DNA of 64,000 bases from Diacronema lutheri (Eukaryota; Haptophyta; Pavlovophyceae; Pavlovales; Pavlovaceae). The position numbers and the translations under genes were made by a program. Positions 10,995-22,284 of this stretch are shown here, piece by piece. The stretch is from contig JAGTXO010000065.1 in NCBI GenBank assembly GCA_019448385.1, positions 1 to 64,000 of the forward strand. Direction: 5' to 3'. The stretch's first letter is position 1. Every line of letters starts with the position of its first letter. The notes below the pieces were generated by a model. That model saw only the letters and a list, made by a program, of their open reading frames with translations, did no database searches and was not told the origin of the DNA.

Positions 10995-11209
10995 ACACAC
11001 ACACAACTCTCCCTACCTTCTTCCTCCTTTCGCACCTCGCACGCGCACGCCGTCCGCTGTCCGCTGTCCGCGGCCCAAATTGCCTTGCGGAAGCCGAGCA
11101 GGCAGAGCCCTGCTTGGATGGCTCCAGCGCGCATCTTGTGGATGGCGACGCTGTGGGCGAGCACGGACGCTCAAATGTGACCAGTGGCGCGCACGTGCAC
11201 GTGCGCTAA
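9535..11209 (+). CDS. USP-like ubiquitin carboxyl-terminal hydrolase (C19), spliced
   Basis: The three signature regions of USP proteases are visible. The Cys box is GSACYTTVLMQSLFALN (about 9778-9830). A QDAAEFFRLLL block (about 9990) is the usual QDAHEF motif. The His box is VVHVGEGPMSGHLVAIVLRNEAWFPCDDYN (split here as HVGEG..GHLVAI..W..DDY, about 10375-10460). A phase-0 intron at 10462-10603 (gtgcgg...gcgcag) joins DDYN to IYNVPESDALAWASGASMLV, which restores the family's final strand. A GTGAGT donor at about 10931 followed by 31 C residues suggests a third intron, so the 3' end is uncertain. A further intron at 9625-9777 is possible. USP and other deubiquitinase-like proteases are carried by some mobile elements, and this one lies between a helicase and the Fanzor gene. 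Confidence 0.6.
10462..10603 (+). other. Phase-0 intron in the USP-like gene
   Basis: GT at 10462 and AG at 10602-10603, 142 bases. Removing it moves the reading frame by exactly the shift needed to continue the protease fold. TACAAC occurs on both sides of the junction. Confidence 0.6.
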
Positions 11210-11546
11210 CTGGACGTCGAGCGTGTGCGCCTTGTCCGCACGTGTGCACTCACGTGCGTCTGCGGCGATCTGCCCGGCGTAGTAGTCCGCGCGCGCGGGA
11301 GCCGCGTCGGCAGTAGGAGCAGGATAACGTACTTGCGCCTGACGAGGACGGCGAGAAGTGCGGCTTTTCGCTCGGGGTCTACCATGCCGCCGAGGTTGGC
11401 GCTGGCGCGCGTGAGGCAGTCGGAGCGCGCTGGGCCCGGGTTGAAGGCCTCACCCCGGGGGACGGGAGGATTCAAGGCGCCGAGCCGCTGCGGGTGCGGC
11501 GGGAGGCCCCGGGCGGGTGTGCTAATGCGGCTCGATGGCCGCCTGC
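11210..11546 (-). pseudogene. Possible endonuclease fragment of a non-LTR retrotransposon
   Basis: On the minus strand at about 11412-11320 the peptide ASANLGGMVDPERKAALLAV followed by a hydrophobic VILLL strand resembles the start of the APE-type endonuclease of LINE elements, which usually has a small polar-NxxGL start and then LLQE. The expected QE is lost where the frame breaks. The segment begins directly after a poly-C tract and a GGCAG acceptor on the minus strand at about 11543. No reverse transcriptase was found nearby. This is a weak, motif-only call. Confidence 0.25.
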
Positions 11547-11996
11547 CGGGGGGGGGGGGGGGGGGGGGGGAGGGGGGGGGGGGGGGGGGGGGGGCGTTGG
11601 GCCGCCCGCGGAAACGGAGGTGAGCGTGTGGGAGCGGCGCGCGTCGGCGCGCGCGGCTGGCGTGCAGCACGGATAAGTCTTGTGTGGACTTCGCGGGGCG
11701 GATCCCGGTGCAGGGATTGCCGACGTAGGCCGCGAGCGCGAGCAGGGCGGGGATGAAGACGGATGATGGGGTTGGGGCCAAGGCCGCCGCACCCGCAGCT
11801 ATCACGGTGGCAGCGACCGCCACGGTCAGTGCGAGGCTCGCGTGGCCGCTGCGCGGGCAGCTCGCCCGCCAGGTCCAGGAGGGCCGGCCTGCGGCCTCAG
11901 TGCCCAGCGTTGGGCATGTCAGCGTCTGCGTCTGCGGGCCCGCCACTGCGATGGCGCATTGAGCCTGGCGCACCAAAACGCAATCGGTCCGCCGAT

Positions 11997-12036
<40 letters not shown>

Positions 12037-13941
12037 CGAGGCGTGCGCGGGGGCTTGGGGTGGGCTCCGGGTGCCGGCGCTGTGCCAGCGGCGGGCTTGG
12101 TTGACGCCGTCTCGCCGGGGCCCTTGCGCCTTGCGGCGCGAGCGTCGCGGAGGGGCGTCGGCTGCGCTGGCTCCGCGTCGGCGGTGGCGTGGGGCAGGCT
12201 CTTGTGGAGGGCGGAGCGCTCGCGCACGAGTCGGTTGCCAAGGCGGGCTGTCTGCGTGCCGTTGGGCTGCGCTTGGGCAGGTAGGACCTGCGGCCTCGGG
12301 GGCGGGCGGGTTTTCGTGTTGGGCCAGGCGGCAACGCGCACCGGCCGTGTTCGCGGCCGGCAGGCGGACGTCCGCAGCGGGGCGGAGAATGCGGGTGAAG
12401 CGCTTGCACGGGCGCGGTTCGCACCTGGCGGCCAGGCGATCACGAACCGTTGGGTCGCCCGGCTGTTTGGTGGAGCCGAGGGCAGCAAGGATAGCGAGCT
12501 TGGCCGCCTCATCGGTGACGAGCGGCACTGTTGCCCAGCTCTGTACCTCGAAGCCCTGGATGTGCAGGCGTCGGGGAAGTTCCCGGCAGCGTCGCCTGCG
12601 TCCGTCGAGAGGCGGACCGAAGTCGCGCCCGTGCCCCCGTTGGCGACACCGAGCTCTCGCTCGTTCACACCGGCCCGCCGACGCGGGCGCGTGGTGCGCG
12701 CGCGTTGGGTGCGTGTCTGCCTCGAGCAGCGTGCCCAGTCGCAGTGTGGGCGCGTGTCCGTCTGCCTCAAAACGCCACGTGGAGGGGAAGGCGCGGGGCG
12801 GGCTCGCCGAGGAGGTGCCGCCGCTCGCTGCCACCCGGCGCGGGCTCGGGGCAGCCGTCTTCGGGTGCCGCGCTCTTCGCGCCATGCACGAACGTTCCGC
12901 CGCGCTCGCAGCGCGCGAGCGCACACACAGAGCGCGCGGCGACCCCGGCGGGGGCAGTGCGTCCCGGTGGCACTCGCGGGCGCGCGCCTGGCCTGGGCGC
13001 AGCTGGGCGCGTTGCCGCCCGCGCAGCGAGCCGCCCGCGCGCCTCGCCGCGCGCGCGCTTCGTCGCACGCGTGCGCCCTGCATGCACGCGCACAGCGCGC
13101 GGCGGCTCGGCGCAGTGCAAGGCAGAGCGTGCTGCAACGGTTGCGAGGGCGCGCACGCGCGGCGCGGCGCGCCCCTGTGTGGTCGCCTGCGCGCGGCGCG
13201 TGGTCCGGACGCAGCTCGGTGGCGTGATGCCGTTCGTGCAACACAGTGCGCGTGAGAGCCGCACGTGCACACCTGCAGTGCAACGCGGCATTGCGCGCGT
13301 TGCGTGGGCGGAGCGCGGCTGGATGTGCTTGAGGTCGCGCAGCATGCCGCGCGCCGCGCGCTGTGCGGCGCAGCGAGTCGGCCATGCCCCTGGTCCTCGT
13401 CTCCGGGGGGGGGGGGGGGGGGTGGTGGTGGCAACCAGGATCCGCCAGCGCGTGGTGGGCGCCGTCCAACTCCCAGCCAGGATGCGCCCCGTTCTTCCCC
13501 GACACTCTCCGTCCAAACCCGCCGCCCAGCCTGCCGCCGCACCCGCCGCCAACGCCGCCGCGCACCCATCCGCCGAGCTCACCTCGCGCGCGCTCGCGCT
13601 CACGCTGCGCGACGAGGCTGCGCAGGCCGGCGCGCGGCCGTGCAGAGCAGCGCAGGCCGGCGCGCGGCCGCGCGCGCGCGCTCACGTTGCGGCCGCGCAG
13701 CGAGCTTTCGCCGCGTCGCAGCCCCTCCGAGCAGCCACGATGCACGCCCCCGGAGGACGTTGGCCGCGCTCGGAGGCCGCGCTCGGGCGCGCAGAGAGAG
13801 GCGGCGCGGGCAAACGAGTAGGCTCGGCGCGCTGGCGGGTCCTGGTTGTGGGAGAGCGGGGCATTCTCCAGGGCATCATGTAAATTCTCCCAAGTATCAT
13901 CCGGGCCGCCATCCGGACACTGACGTGCCCACAGTCTGCAG
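11547..13941. other. Unassigned region with three poly-G runs (poly-C on the minus strand)
   Basis: Runs of G at 11548-11594, 11998-12036 and 13405-13422 read as poly-C on the minus strand, where each is followed by a possible AG acceptor. Minus-strand frames between them contain coding-like peptides, including two hydrophobic helices (about 11840-11720) and a segment with VPLVTDEAAKLAILAALG (about 12500). A multi-exon minus-strand gene is therefore possible, but I cannot build a reliable model. Competing plus-strand frames are Ala/Arg-rich. Confidence 0.3.
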
Positions 13942-16900
13942 ATGGAGGACTCCGTGAAGGACGCTTTGCCCGGCGGGCGGGGCGGCTCGGACAGTTTCTC
14001 GCTGGCCCTCAGCACCATTCTGTCGCCGGGAGATACCCACCCCCACGTGGTCCCATCCACTTGCCTCATCGCCCTGCTGCGTTACGCGGATTTCGGCACG
14101 AGCAGGGTTAGGGTGGGCGACACGGGGTGCTCGCAGCATGCGCTCAAGGTGGCGCTGCGCAACCTGCGCAAAGCATGCGCGGATGCGGACCGGTTTGGGC
14201 AGGTGCTCGTGGTCGTGCTACCGCTCTGCCTCCGCGCGTCCAGCGGCCTCGTGCACTGGACGGCGGCGTACCTGCTCCTCGCGCCGCCCGCGCAGCGCGG
14301 CGCGCCGCCCGGCGCCGCGCTCGCCCTGCTCGCCGATTCGCGCACCTTGGGCAACGGCGAATCGGCGTACGCCACGGCGGCCGGCGTGCTCATCAAGAAG
14401 CTTGCGCAGCGCATCGGCAGAACAGCGCCGCCCATCGATGCCTTCAAGGCGCCCCCGCAGAGTGGGGCCGCGTGTTGCTTCGCCGCGGCAACAGTCGCGG
14501 CCGAGGTCGTGGCGAGCGCATCGACGCTCTACGGCCGCCGCGCGAGTGTCCTTGTCGACATCAAGAAGGCTTTGGACGCGCGCCTCGCGCGCCTCACGAC
14601 GGCCGCGTACGAGGAGACCCGCGCGCGCACGCTCCGCGCCGCCATCGGCGCTCTGCTCGGCGACCGCGCCAGGCGCTTCGGCCCGTTCACCCGCGAGGCC
14701 GCGCGGCTCGCCGAGGCCGCGCGGCTCGCCGAGGCGTGCGATGCCAGTGTCGGCGGATCCGCGCCCGACGGGCTGCTGCAGGCCGTCGAGGCGGCGCTGC
14801 GCGCGCCCGACGACCGCATCGCACGCACGGCCGCGCTCGACGCGCTCACGGGCGCTGCAGGCCGCGCGCTGTCGACGGCGGCCAGGCCGCGCGGCGCGGC
14901 GGCGCCAAGGCCGCCGTCGCGAGCGCCACCGCCGCGTGCGCCGCAGCGGCGCGCCGCCTCGGCGTGGGGGCCCCGACCATTCAGCAGCCTCGGCGGGGGC
15001 GAGGGCGACGGGGACGATGGCGACGCCACCACCGCTGACGACGGGGAGGGCGCGGAGGACGGGGACGACGACCCCGCGGGCGCGGCGGCTGCGGCGGTGG
15101 CGACGGGCACGGCGGCGACGAGCGCGGTGGCGGCGGGCGCGGCGCCAACCTCGCCGGCGGCGGCGGACGGCGGTGGCTCGGCGCCGCTCGAACGCCGCTG
15201 CGTCTACACTGCGCCTGATGAGGGCGACGCGGACGCGCGCGTGTACGACGCCAAGGACCCCGAGCAGCTAAAAGCGGGCAGGGCGCGGCCACGGGCGAAC
15301 AGCGGGCGCGCGCCCGCCGTGGTCGACACGCTTTTCGCGCACGCGACGGGCACGATCGTCACGCGGCAGCGCACGGAGGGCGTGACCGGCGCGGGCATGC
15401 ACCACCTCGCCGCCCCGACGCAGGGCGCGGGGTACGGTACCGTCGTGCGGGCCGAGCTGGGCGAGCCCGGCTTCGCGGGGACGACATGGCACATGACGTC
15501 GGGCGTGGAGAACCAGCCGCGCGCGGTACGAGCGGCCGCGCGCGCGTACGCGCACGACGGCTGGGGCGGCGTGTACAATGCGCACGAGGACTTTGCCGCC
15601 TTCGAGGGCTTGCCGCGGCTCGCCGCGCCCGAATCGCTCGCGGCCATCGCCGGCGGGTCGGCGGACGCGGTGTTCTGCTGGCGGTCCGGCCGGTCCGTCA
15701 TCGGCGAGGTGACGACGGTTCACTTCAATGGCGACCGCGCCGCCGCCATCGACCACGCGCGGGCGCTGCGCGTCAGGCCCGATTGGCGCTCGCAGCCCAG
15801 GATCTACGAGGCGGCGTGCGGCGCGGAGGGCACGGTGCTGCTCGTGTGGGTCGTGCCCGACCGTCACAAGAACCCGCGGCTGGACTGGGCGCCGATTCTC
15901 GTCGTGATCCACCTGCCCGCCGACCCCGACTGGCTCGCGCGCGCCACGCCGGCGATCGCGAAGGCGCGGCGCGAGGTCGAGGACGGACGCGCGCGCGCGG
16001 AGGCGCGCGGCGTGCCGCAGCACCTCGCCTACACGCTGAGCCCACGCTTCCGAGGCACCGCGCCGCGCGGAGCCGCGCGCGTGCCGCCGCGCCTCGGCGC
16101 GAGCGACGCGCGCGAGGCGCGCGCGCTCGCGGCGCTCGAGCCGGCGCTCATGTTCGCGCCGGCCTGGCGGCGCGCGGTGCGCGCGGCGAGCCGCGCCCCC
16201 GGCAGTGGCGCCGCGGCCGTCGAGCGCGCGCTCGCGCGCCTGCACAACGCGCTCGAGCCCGATGACGAGAGCGCGCCCGAGTCGACGCGCGTCGCGCCGC
16301 TCGCCGCCGCGCTCGAGCAGTCGGCGGGCTGGCCGGCGGGCACGGCGCGCATGGCGGCAAGCGTGACCAAGGGCCCCGGCGTCGGAGATGGCGCAGGTGG
16401 CGACGAAGTGACCAAAGTGGAGGAAACGGCGAAGACGAGCGGCGACGGCTGCACCGGCACGCCTCCTCTGCGCCCGGCCGCGCGCGCGGCCGGCGCGGCG
16501 GACGACGGAGGGGCGGCGGTCGTGGCGGGCGTCGAGGGCGAGCGCGACGCACTCGCCAAGACGGGTGCCGGCGGCTGCGACGACGACGCTCGCGAGCCGC
16601 TGTCGGCCGGCAAGCCCGGCGCACTCGCCGCCGCGGCGACCGTCGGGGGTCTCGGCGAGCTCGTCGGCAGCCTATGCGCGTGGCTGGCGCGCGGCGCGGC
16701 TGGCGGCGCCATCGCGGCCACCTCCCCCGGGACGGCCGCGCGCGGAGCAAACGGCACGCCGCAGCGCGCCGAGCCGCCGGCCGCCGGCGATCCCGTCGCT
16801 CCGCACGCGCGCGTCGCCGCTGCGGCGCCCTTGGCGGGCAGCGCGGCGGCGCCGTCGTCGGCCGCGCGCGACGCGCAGCGCGGCGTCGCGGGAGTCGACG

Positions 16901-19900
16901 CGGCCGCGCACGCGCACGCGCGCGACGGCAGGCGGGCGGCACGGCGGATGCGCGAGCAGGAGGGGGCGGTGCACAGGGCCTTCCGCATGTCCCTCTGGCG
17001 CGACGCGACGTTTGTCGAGTTCGTTGAGAAGCTGCGCCCCGACGGCGGCGCGCAGCTGCTCGCGCGCGAGCCCACGCGGCGCGCGGCGGCGGTGCTGTGC
17101 GAGCTCGCGCGCGGCCGCGACGGCGCGAGCGGCGCGGCCGGGCTGCTGCACGAGATGAGAGCCGCCGATGCGCGCGCGCGCGAGGCCGCCAAAGCGGCGG
17201 AGGCAGCGCAGCTTGCGCACGGGACGCTGCGCATCGTGGCAACCGTGGCGCTGGGCGGTGCGGTCTTCGCCGGCATGTCAGCGCTGGTCGTTGCTTGCGC
17301 GGCGCGCACGGCGACCGGTGCGCTTTTTGGGGCCCGCCGCCCGCGGGCGGCCGCGCGCGGAGCCGACGACGCGCTCGGCACGCTGCAGCGCGCCGAGCCG
17401 CCGCCCGCCGACAAGGGCAAGCGCAGGCGCGCCAGAGCCAACGACGACCCCGTCGACGCGGCGCGCAAGGCCGTGGGCAAGGCGGAGGGCAACTGCCGCA
17501 AGGCAGCCCGCCGGCTGCACCTCGCTGCACTGGGCGAGGAGGAGGCGCAGCAGCGCGTGCTCGACGCCGAGGCGGCGGAGCAGCTGGCGCGCTCGCGCGA
17601 GCCGGCCGGCGGCTGGGTAGGCAGCGCGCGCGCGCGCGCGCGCGCGCGCCCCGCCGCGCGCGCGCCCGTCGATTGGCGTGCGCGCAGCGCAGAACGGCGC
17701 GCCAGCTCCGTCACCTGCGCGCCGCCGCGCCCGTGCCCCTCGCGCGCAGGGGCGCCCTGCGGACCTGCGGCTGCAACAGGCGCACTTTGGCATGCGCGAA
17801 GATGCCGACGCGGAAGTGCGCCGCGCGCACGAGGCGCTGCGCCGGGCGAGACAGGGTGTGGCGTGCGCCAAGGCCAGCGTGCGGCAGATGGAGGCGGCGT
17901 TGCTCAACGCGACGCGCTGCGCCACCGCGGTGCTCGCGCCGCGTGGCGTGCCGGAGGGTGACGAGCAGGCCGCGGCGAGAGAGCAGGCGGCGCTGGACCG
18001 GGAGGCGCCGCCGGCCGCGCAACGCGCGGCGCCGACGGCGCGCTCGCCCTCGGAGCCGCCGTCCGAGTGGGGCCCGCCAGCGGTCGGCCGGCGCCCGACG
18101 CCGCGTGCACTGTCGCACGCCGCGGGGCGCGGGGACGACAACCCGTTTGCGCCGCTCGCAACCGTCAGCGGCGATTGGTCGCCCACGCCGAGCTCGCGCC
18201 CGCCGTCCTCGCCGCCGCGGCAGCCGCCGTCCGACCGCCGCAGCGCGCAGCGTCGCAGCGCGCGCGCGCGGCCGCCGAGGCCGACCGTTTCGCCCGAGGA
18301 CGCGCTCGCAGCCGAGCGCCAGGCGCGCGCGCTGTCGGAGCAGGCGGAGCGGAGGCGCGCCAAAAAGGCCGCCGCCAAGGCCGCGCGCCGCGCCGCGCGC
18401 GCCGCCGACAAGCGGACGGCGCGCGTCGTCCACGCGTGCGTAAGCGCCGCCTTGCGGCGCGTCTGCACGAGCGTCGCCACGGGCACGCCGCTCGCCGTGC
18501 TCCGCGAGCGCGCCGAGGGGCCGCGCGCGCCGAAGGCGGCGCCCGCGCCGCCACGCCGCGCAGCGGACGGCGGCCGCGCGCTCCGCCACGCGCGCCGTGC
18601 GGCCGCCGCGGCGGCGGAGCGCGAGGCGGCGGTGGCGGCCGACGCCGACGAGCGGTTCGAGCGGCAGCCCTCCGCCGCCCGGTTCGACGGCGGCGATGGC
18701 GGCGGAGGCGGCCACGTCGAGGCGAGCGCGCGACCGCGCGCCGGCGAGGCCGGCGAGGCTGGCGCGCACGGCGCGCCTGGCGCAGCGGGGACCCCGGCGG
18801 CGTCGCTCGCGTCGCGCAGCCCGTGTGATGCGCGCCGCACGGCACGCCTCCCGCACGCACGCGCCGCAGCCACCTGCGCACGCAACGGCGGCTGGGGTGG
18901 CAACGTCGGCGGCGACGTGTGCGGCGATTGTTTCGGCGGCGGCGGCGTCCGTCGCGACGCCTGCGGCGGCGGCGACGCCACCTGCGGCTGCGGCGATGGC
19001 GGCGTCGGTGCTGGCGCTGGCGAGGCCCCTGCACACGGTGCGCCGGCGCGCGCGACGGCGTCGCGCTTGCTGCGCTTGCTCGGCGCGCCACGCGCCGTGC
19101 TCGGTGCGATGGCGCACGCCGCGGCCGTGTTGGCGCGCGGCGTGGCCGCAGCCGTCGCTGGCGTGCGCGCCGCCGCGCGCGCCGTGCGGCGCGCGCGCCG
19201 CCGAGCGCCTCGCGCGCGCCGCACGGCTGCGCGGCGGGCTCGCGGCCCGCCGATGCGCGACGTCGACGGCGCCCTGCGGCCCTCGCCGTCCTGGTTGCGC
19301 ACACGCCTCGTCTGCGGCCGGCGCCTCGCGCCTCTGCGCCGCGCGGGCGCGCGCCCGCCGCCCGCACACGCCGCGCCGAGTTCCCGCGCGCGCGCTGCGC
19401 AACCCGACAGCGACGCGCCGGCGTGCGCGCCGCGGCGCTCGGCGCCTGTCGGTGCGCCGCCGCGCGCGCGTGGCCTGCGCGCGGCGCGCGCACGGCGCTT
19501 CCCCGACGTCGCCGGCCGCGCGGCGCGGAGCGCGCGCCTCGGCGCGCGCATCACGCGCCAGCGCACGCCGGGTTCGCCATCGGAGCCCTGCACGGCCGAG
19601 AGCGGCGACGGCGCGGGCGCCGGCGGCGTCGGCGCGGCGGCGCCTGGCGCGGCGACGATGCGCGCCACCGGCGCGCGCGCAGCGCGCGCTGCGGCGGCGG
19701 CGGTCGGTGGCGCCTCGCGTCTCGCGCGCCGCGCGATGGCAAGCGCCGCCGCCGCTGCCACCTCCGTCGCCGGCGCTGCCGCCTCGACCGTCGCCGCCGC
19801 CGCCGTTGCCATCGGCGCGGCCGTCACGTCACCGGCGTTCGCCGCGGCGCGCGGCATGGCGGCCGCATGCGTCGCTGCCTGCGCCCGCCCCACCGCCGCG

Positions 19901-22197
19901 CAGGCGGCCGCGTCGCGCGCGCTCGGCGCGCTCTTCGTGCTCGTCGACGCGGCCGACGCGGCGGGCGACAGCGACGCCGCGCTCGGCGCGCTCGCGGCCG
20001 CGGTCGACGCGACGGAGCTGCGCCCGCCGCCGGCCTTTTGGCGCGCGGGCCGCGCCGCGGCGTACGCACCGCGTCCGCCGCCCCTCGACTCGGCGCGGCC
20101 GCGCTACAACCGGCGCGCGCGCGCACCTAGCCCTCCCGTCGCGGCCGCGCGGCGCAATCTCGCGCGCGCGGTGCGCGAGCTCACGCGCGCCGCGCGCGCT
20201 GAGCGCGAGCGCGCGCCGGCGCCGCGCGGCGCGCGCGGCGGCGTGCTCCACGCGCTGCGCGCGTCGCTCCCCGTGCACGCGCGTGCCGCGCTCGGCACGG
20301 ACGCGGAGCTGCGCGCGGACATCGCCGCGTTCGCGCGCGCGCGCCGCGAGCTGCACAGCCTCACCGACGCCGAGGTGGCGGCGCTCGCGCGCCCGGACGG
20401 GCCGCCGCTGCCCGTGCGGCTCGCGTGCACGGCGGTCGCGCGCGCGCGCGGCGTGACCGTGCTGCTCGACATCGTGCCGCGCGGCGGCGGCGCGCCCGAG
20501 CGGCTCGTGTGCCGCGCCCGTCGCCGCGGCGCCGCCACGCGCACGCCACGGCCGACAGCCGCCGTTATCGCGCGCGCGCCTTGCATAGCGGCGCGCGTTG
20601 GCCACACTGAGCCGGCGCGCGCGTGCGCGGGCGGATCGATCGGGGTCGCGCGCCTCCGTTCAGCGCGCCGCCGCTCTTGGCGTGGGGCGCGGCTCGACGT
20701 GCACACCCGCGAGCGGCTGGCCACACCGGTGCCAGGCCACGTCGTGGCCTGCGCCGCCGCCTCGGCCATCGGCGCGTGCGTCGCTCGCGCGCGGCTTGGG
20801 CTTGCACGGCTGGCGCGCGCGTGGCCCTGCGCCTCCGCTCCACTGGCCACTGCTGCTGTCGCCTTCGCGCCTGCCGCCGACGGTGTTTTCTGCGCCCCGC
20901 TGGGCGCTCCTGCATCCGCCTTCGCGCCTGCCGCCGACGGTGTTTTCCCCGCCGCACTAGCCGCTGCTGCATCCGCCTTCGCGCCTGCCGCCGATTTTCC
21001 CGCCCCACTAGTTGCTCCTGCACTCGCCTCCGCGCCAGCCACCGACGGCGTTTTCCCCGCCCCGCTAGCCGCTGCCGCTGTCGCGTCCGCGCCTGCCGCC
21101 GCGGGCGTGTCCTCCGCCCCACCAGCCATCGCCGCCGCGCCCGCCGCCAACGTGCGCACCGCCAACGTGCCCGTTGCCAACGAGGCTACCGCCACCGAAC
21201 CAGCCGCCCTTGAGCTTCCCCTCCAACCCGCCAACTCGGCGCTGCTTGCGTGGGCGGGCGACGCGGCTGCGCGCCGGCTGGCCTCCGCCGCCGCGAGCGC
21301 CGGCCTCCCGCAGGCAGAGGTGGAGCGCATCGCCAGCGGCGACATGCTCGCCTCAACCGTCGACGCGTGCTGCGAGGTCGTGCTACGCGTGCACGGGCAG
21401 GCCGGCGGCGGGCATGTCTGCCACGTGCCGCTCGCCGCGCAACCCGCGGTGTTCCAGGACGGCGCCGAGCGCGCCGCGCTGCTGCACCGCCTGCGCAGCG
21501 AGGCGACGACGCAGGCTGTCATCGGCGTGTGGAGCCCGTCGGACGAGCGCGGCGGCGCGGGCGGTGACGACGGCGCGCAGCTCGCCTCCGGCCATTTCAC
21601 CGCGTTGCGCCTTGTGCGCGTCGCGCGCGCGGGCGAGCGTCGCTACGACGCGGTGCTCGTCGACACGCTCGCGTCGCCCTGCAGGCGGGCGCTCGTGCTC
21701 GCCACGGCGATAACTGCCACGCTGCACGCGGCGGGTCTCGACATTTCGCGCGTGCGCCGCGCGCGGCTGCTCGACGAGGCGGCGCAGCGTGGCGCGACGT
21801 GCGGCCTCGCGATAGTGGGCGCGCTCAACGACGCGCTCGCCGCGGCGGGCTGCTCGTCCGCGCCGCGCACGTTCAGCGTGGCGGACATGTACGCTGTCGG
21901 CGAGCGCCTCCGCGTCGCGCTGACCGGCGCGGCCAGCGATCGTGCGCCGGGCGGCGTCTGCGCGGGCACGAGCGCGGTGCGTGGCGGGGGCAGCCCCGAT
22001 CGCGCCGAAGCGCCGCCGCAGACGCGCGTCGCCAAGGCCGCCGCTGGCGTCACCGCCGCCGCCACCGCCGCCGCCACGCCGCCGCCGCCCGCGCTGGGCG
22101 CCGCCGCCGCCGCCACCGCCGCCGCCGCCGCTGCTGCCGCCGCCGTGGCCGCGCCGTCACCGCCGCCACCGCCGCCGCCGGCCGGCGACGCGGGCGA

Positions 22198-22284
<87 letters not shown>

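Noticed and set aside
18165-20600. Minus-strand ORFs of 400-870 residues opposite the giant gene
   Set aside because: They are antisense shadows of the GC-rich giant ORF; no motif or splice evidence supports them.
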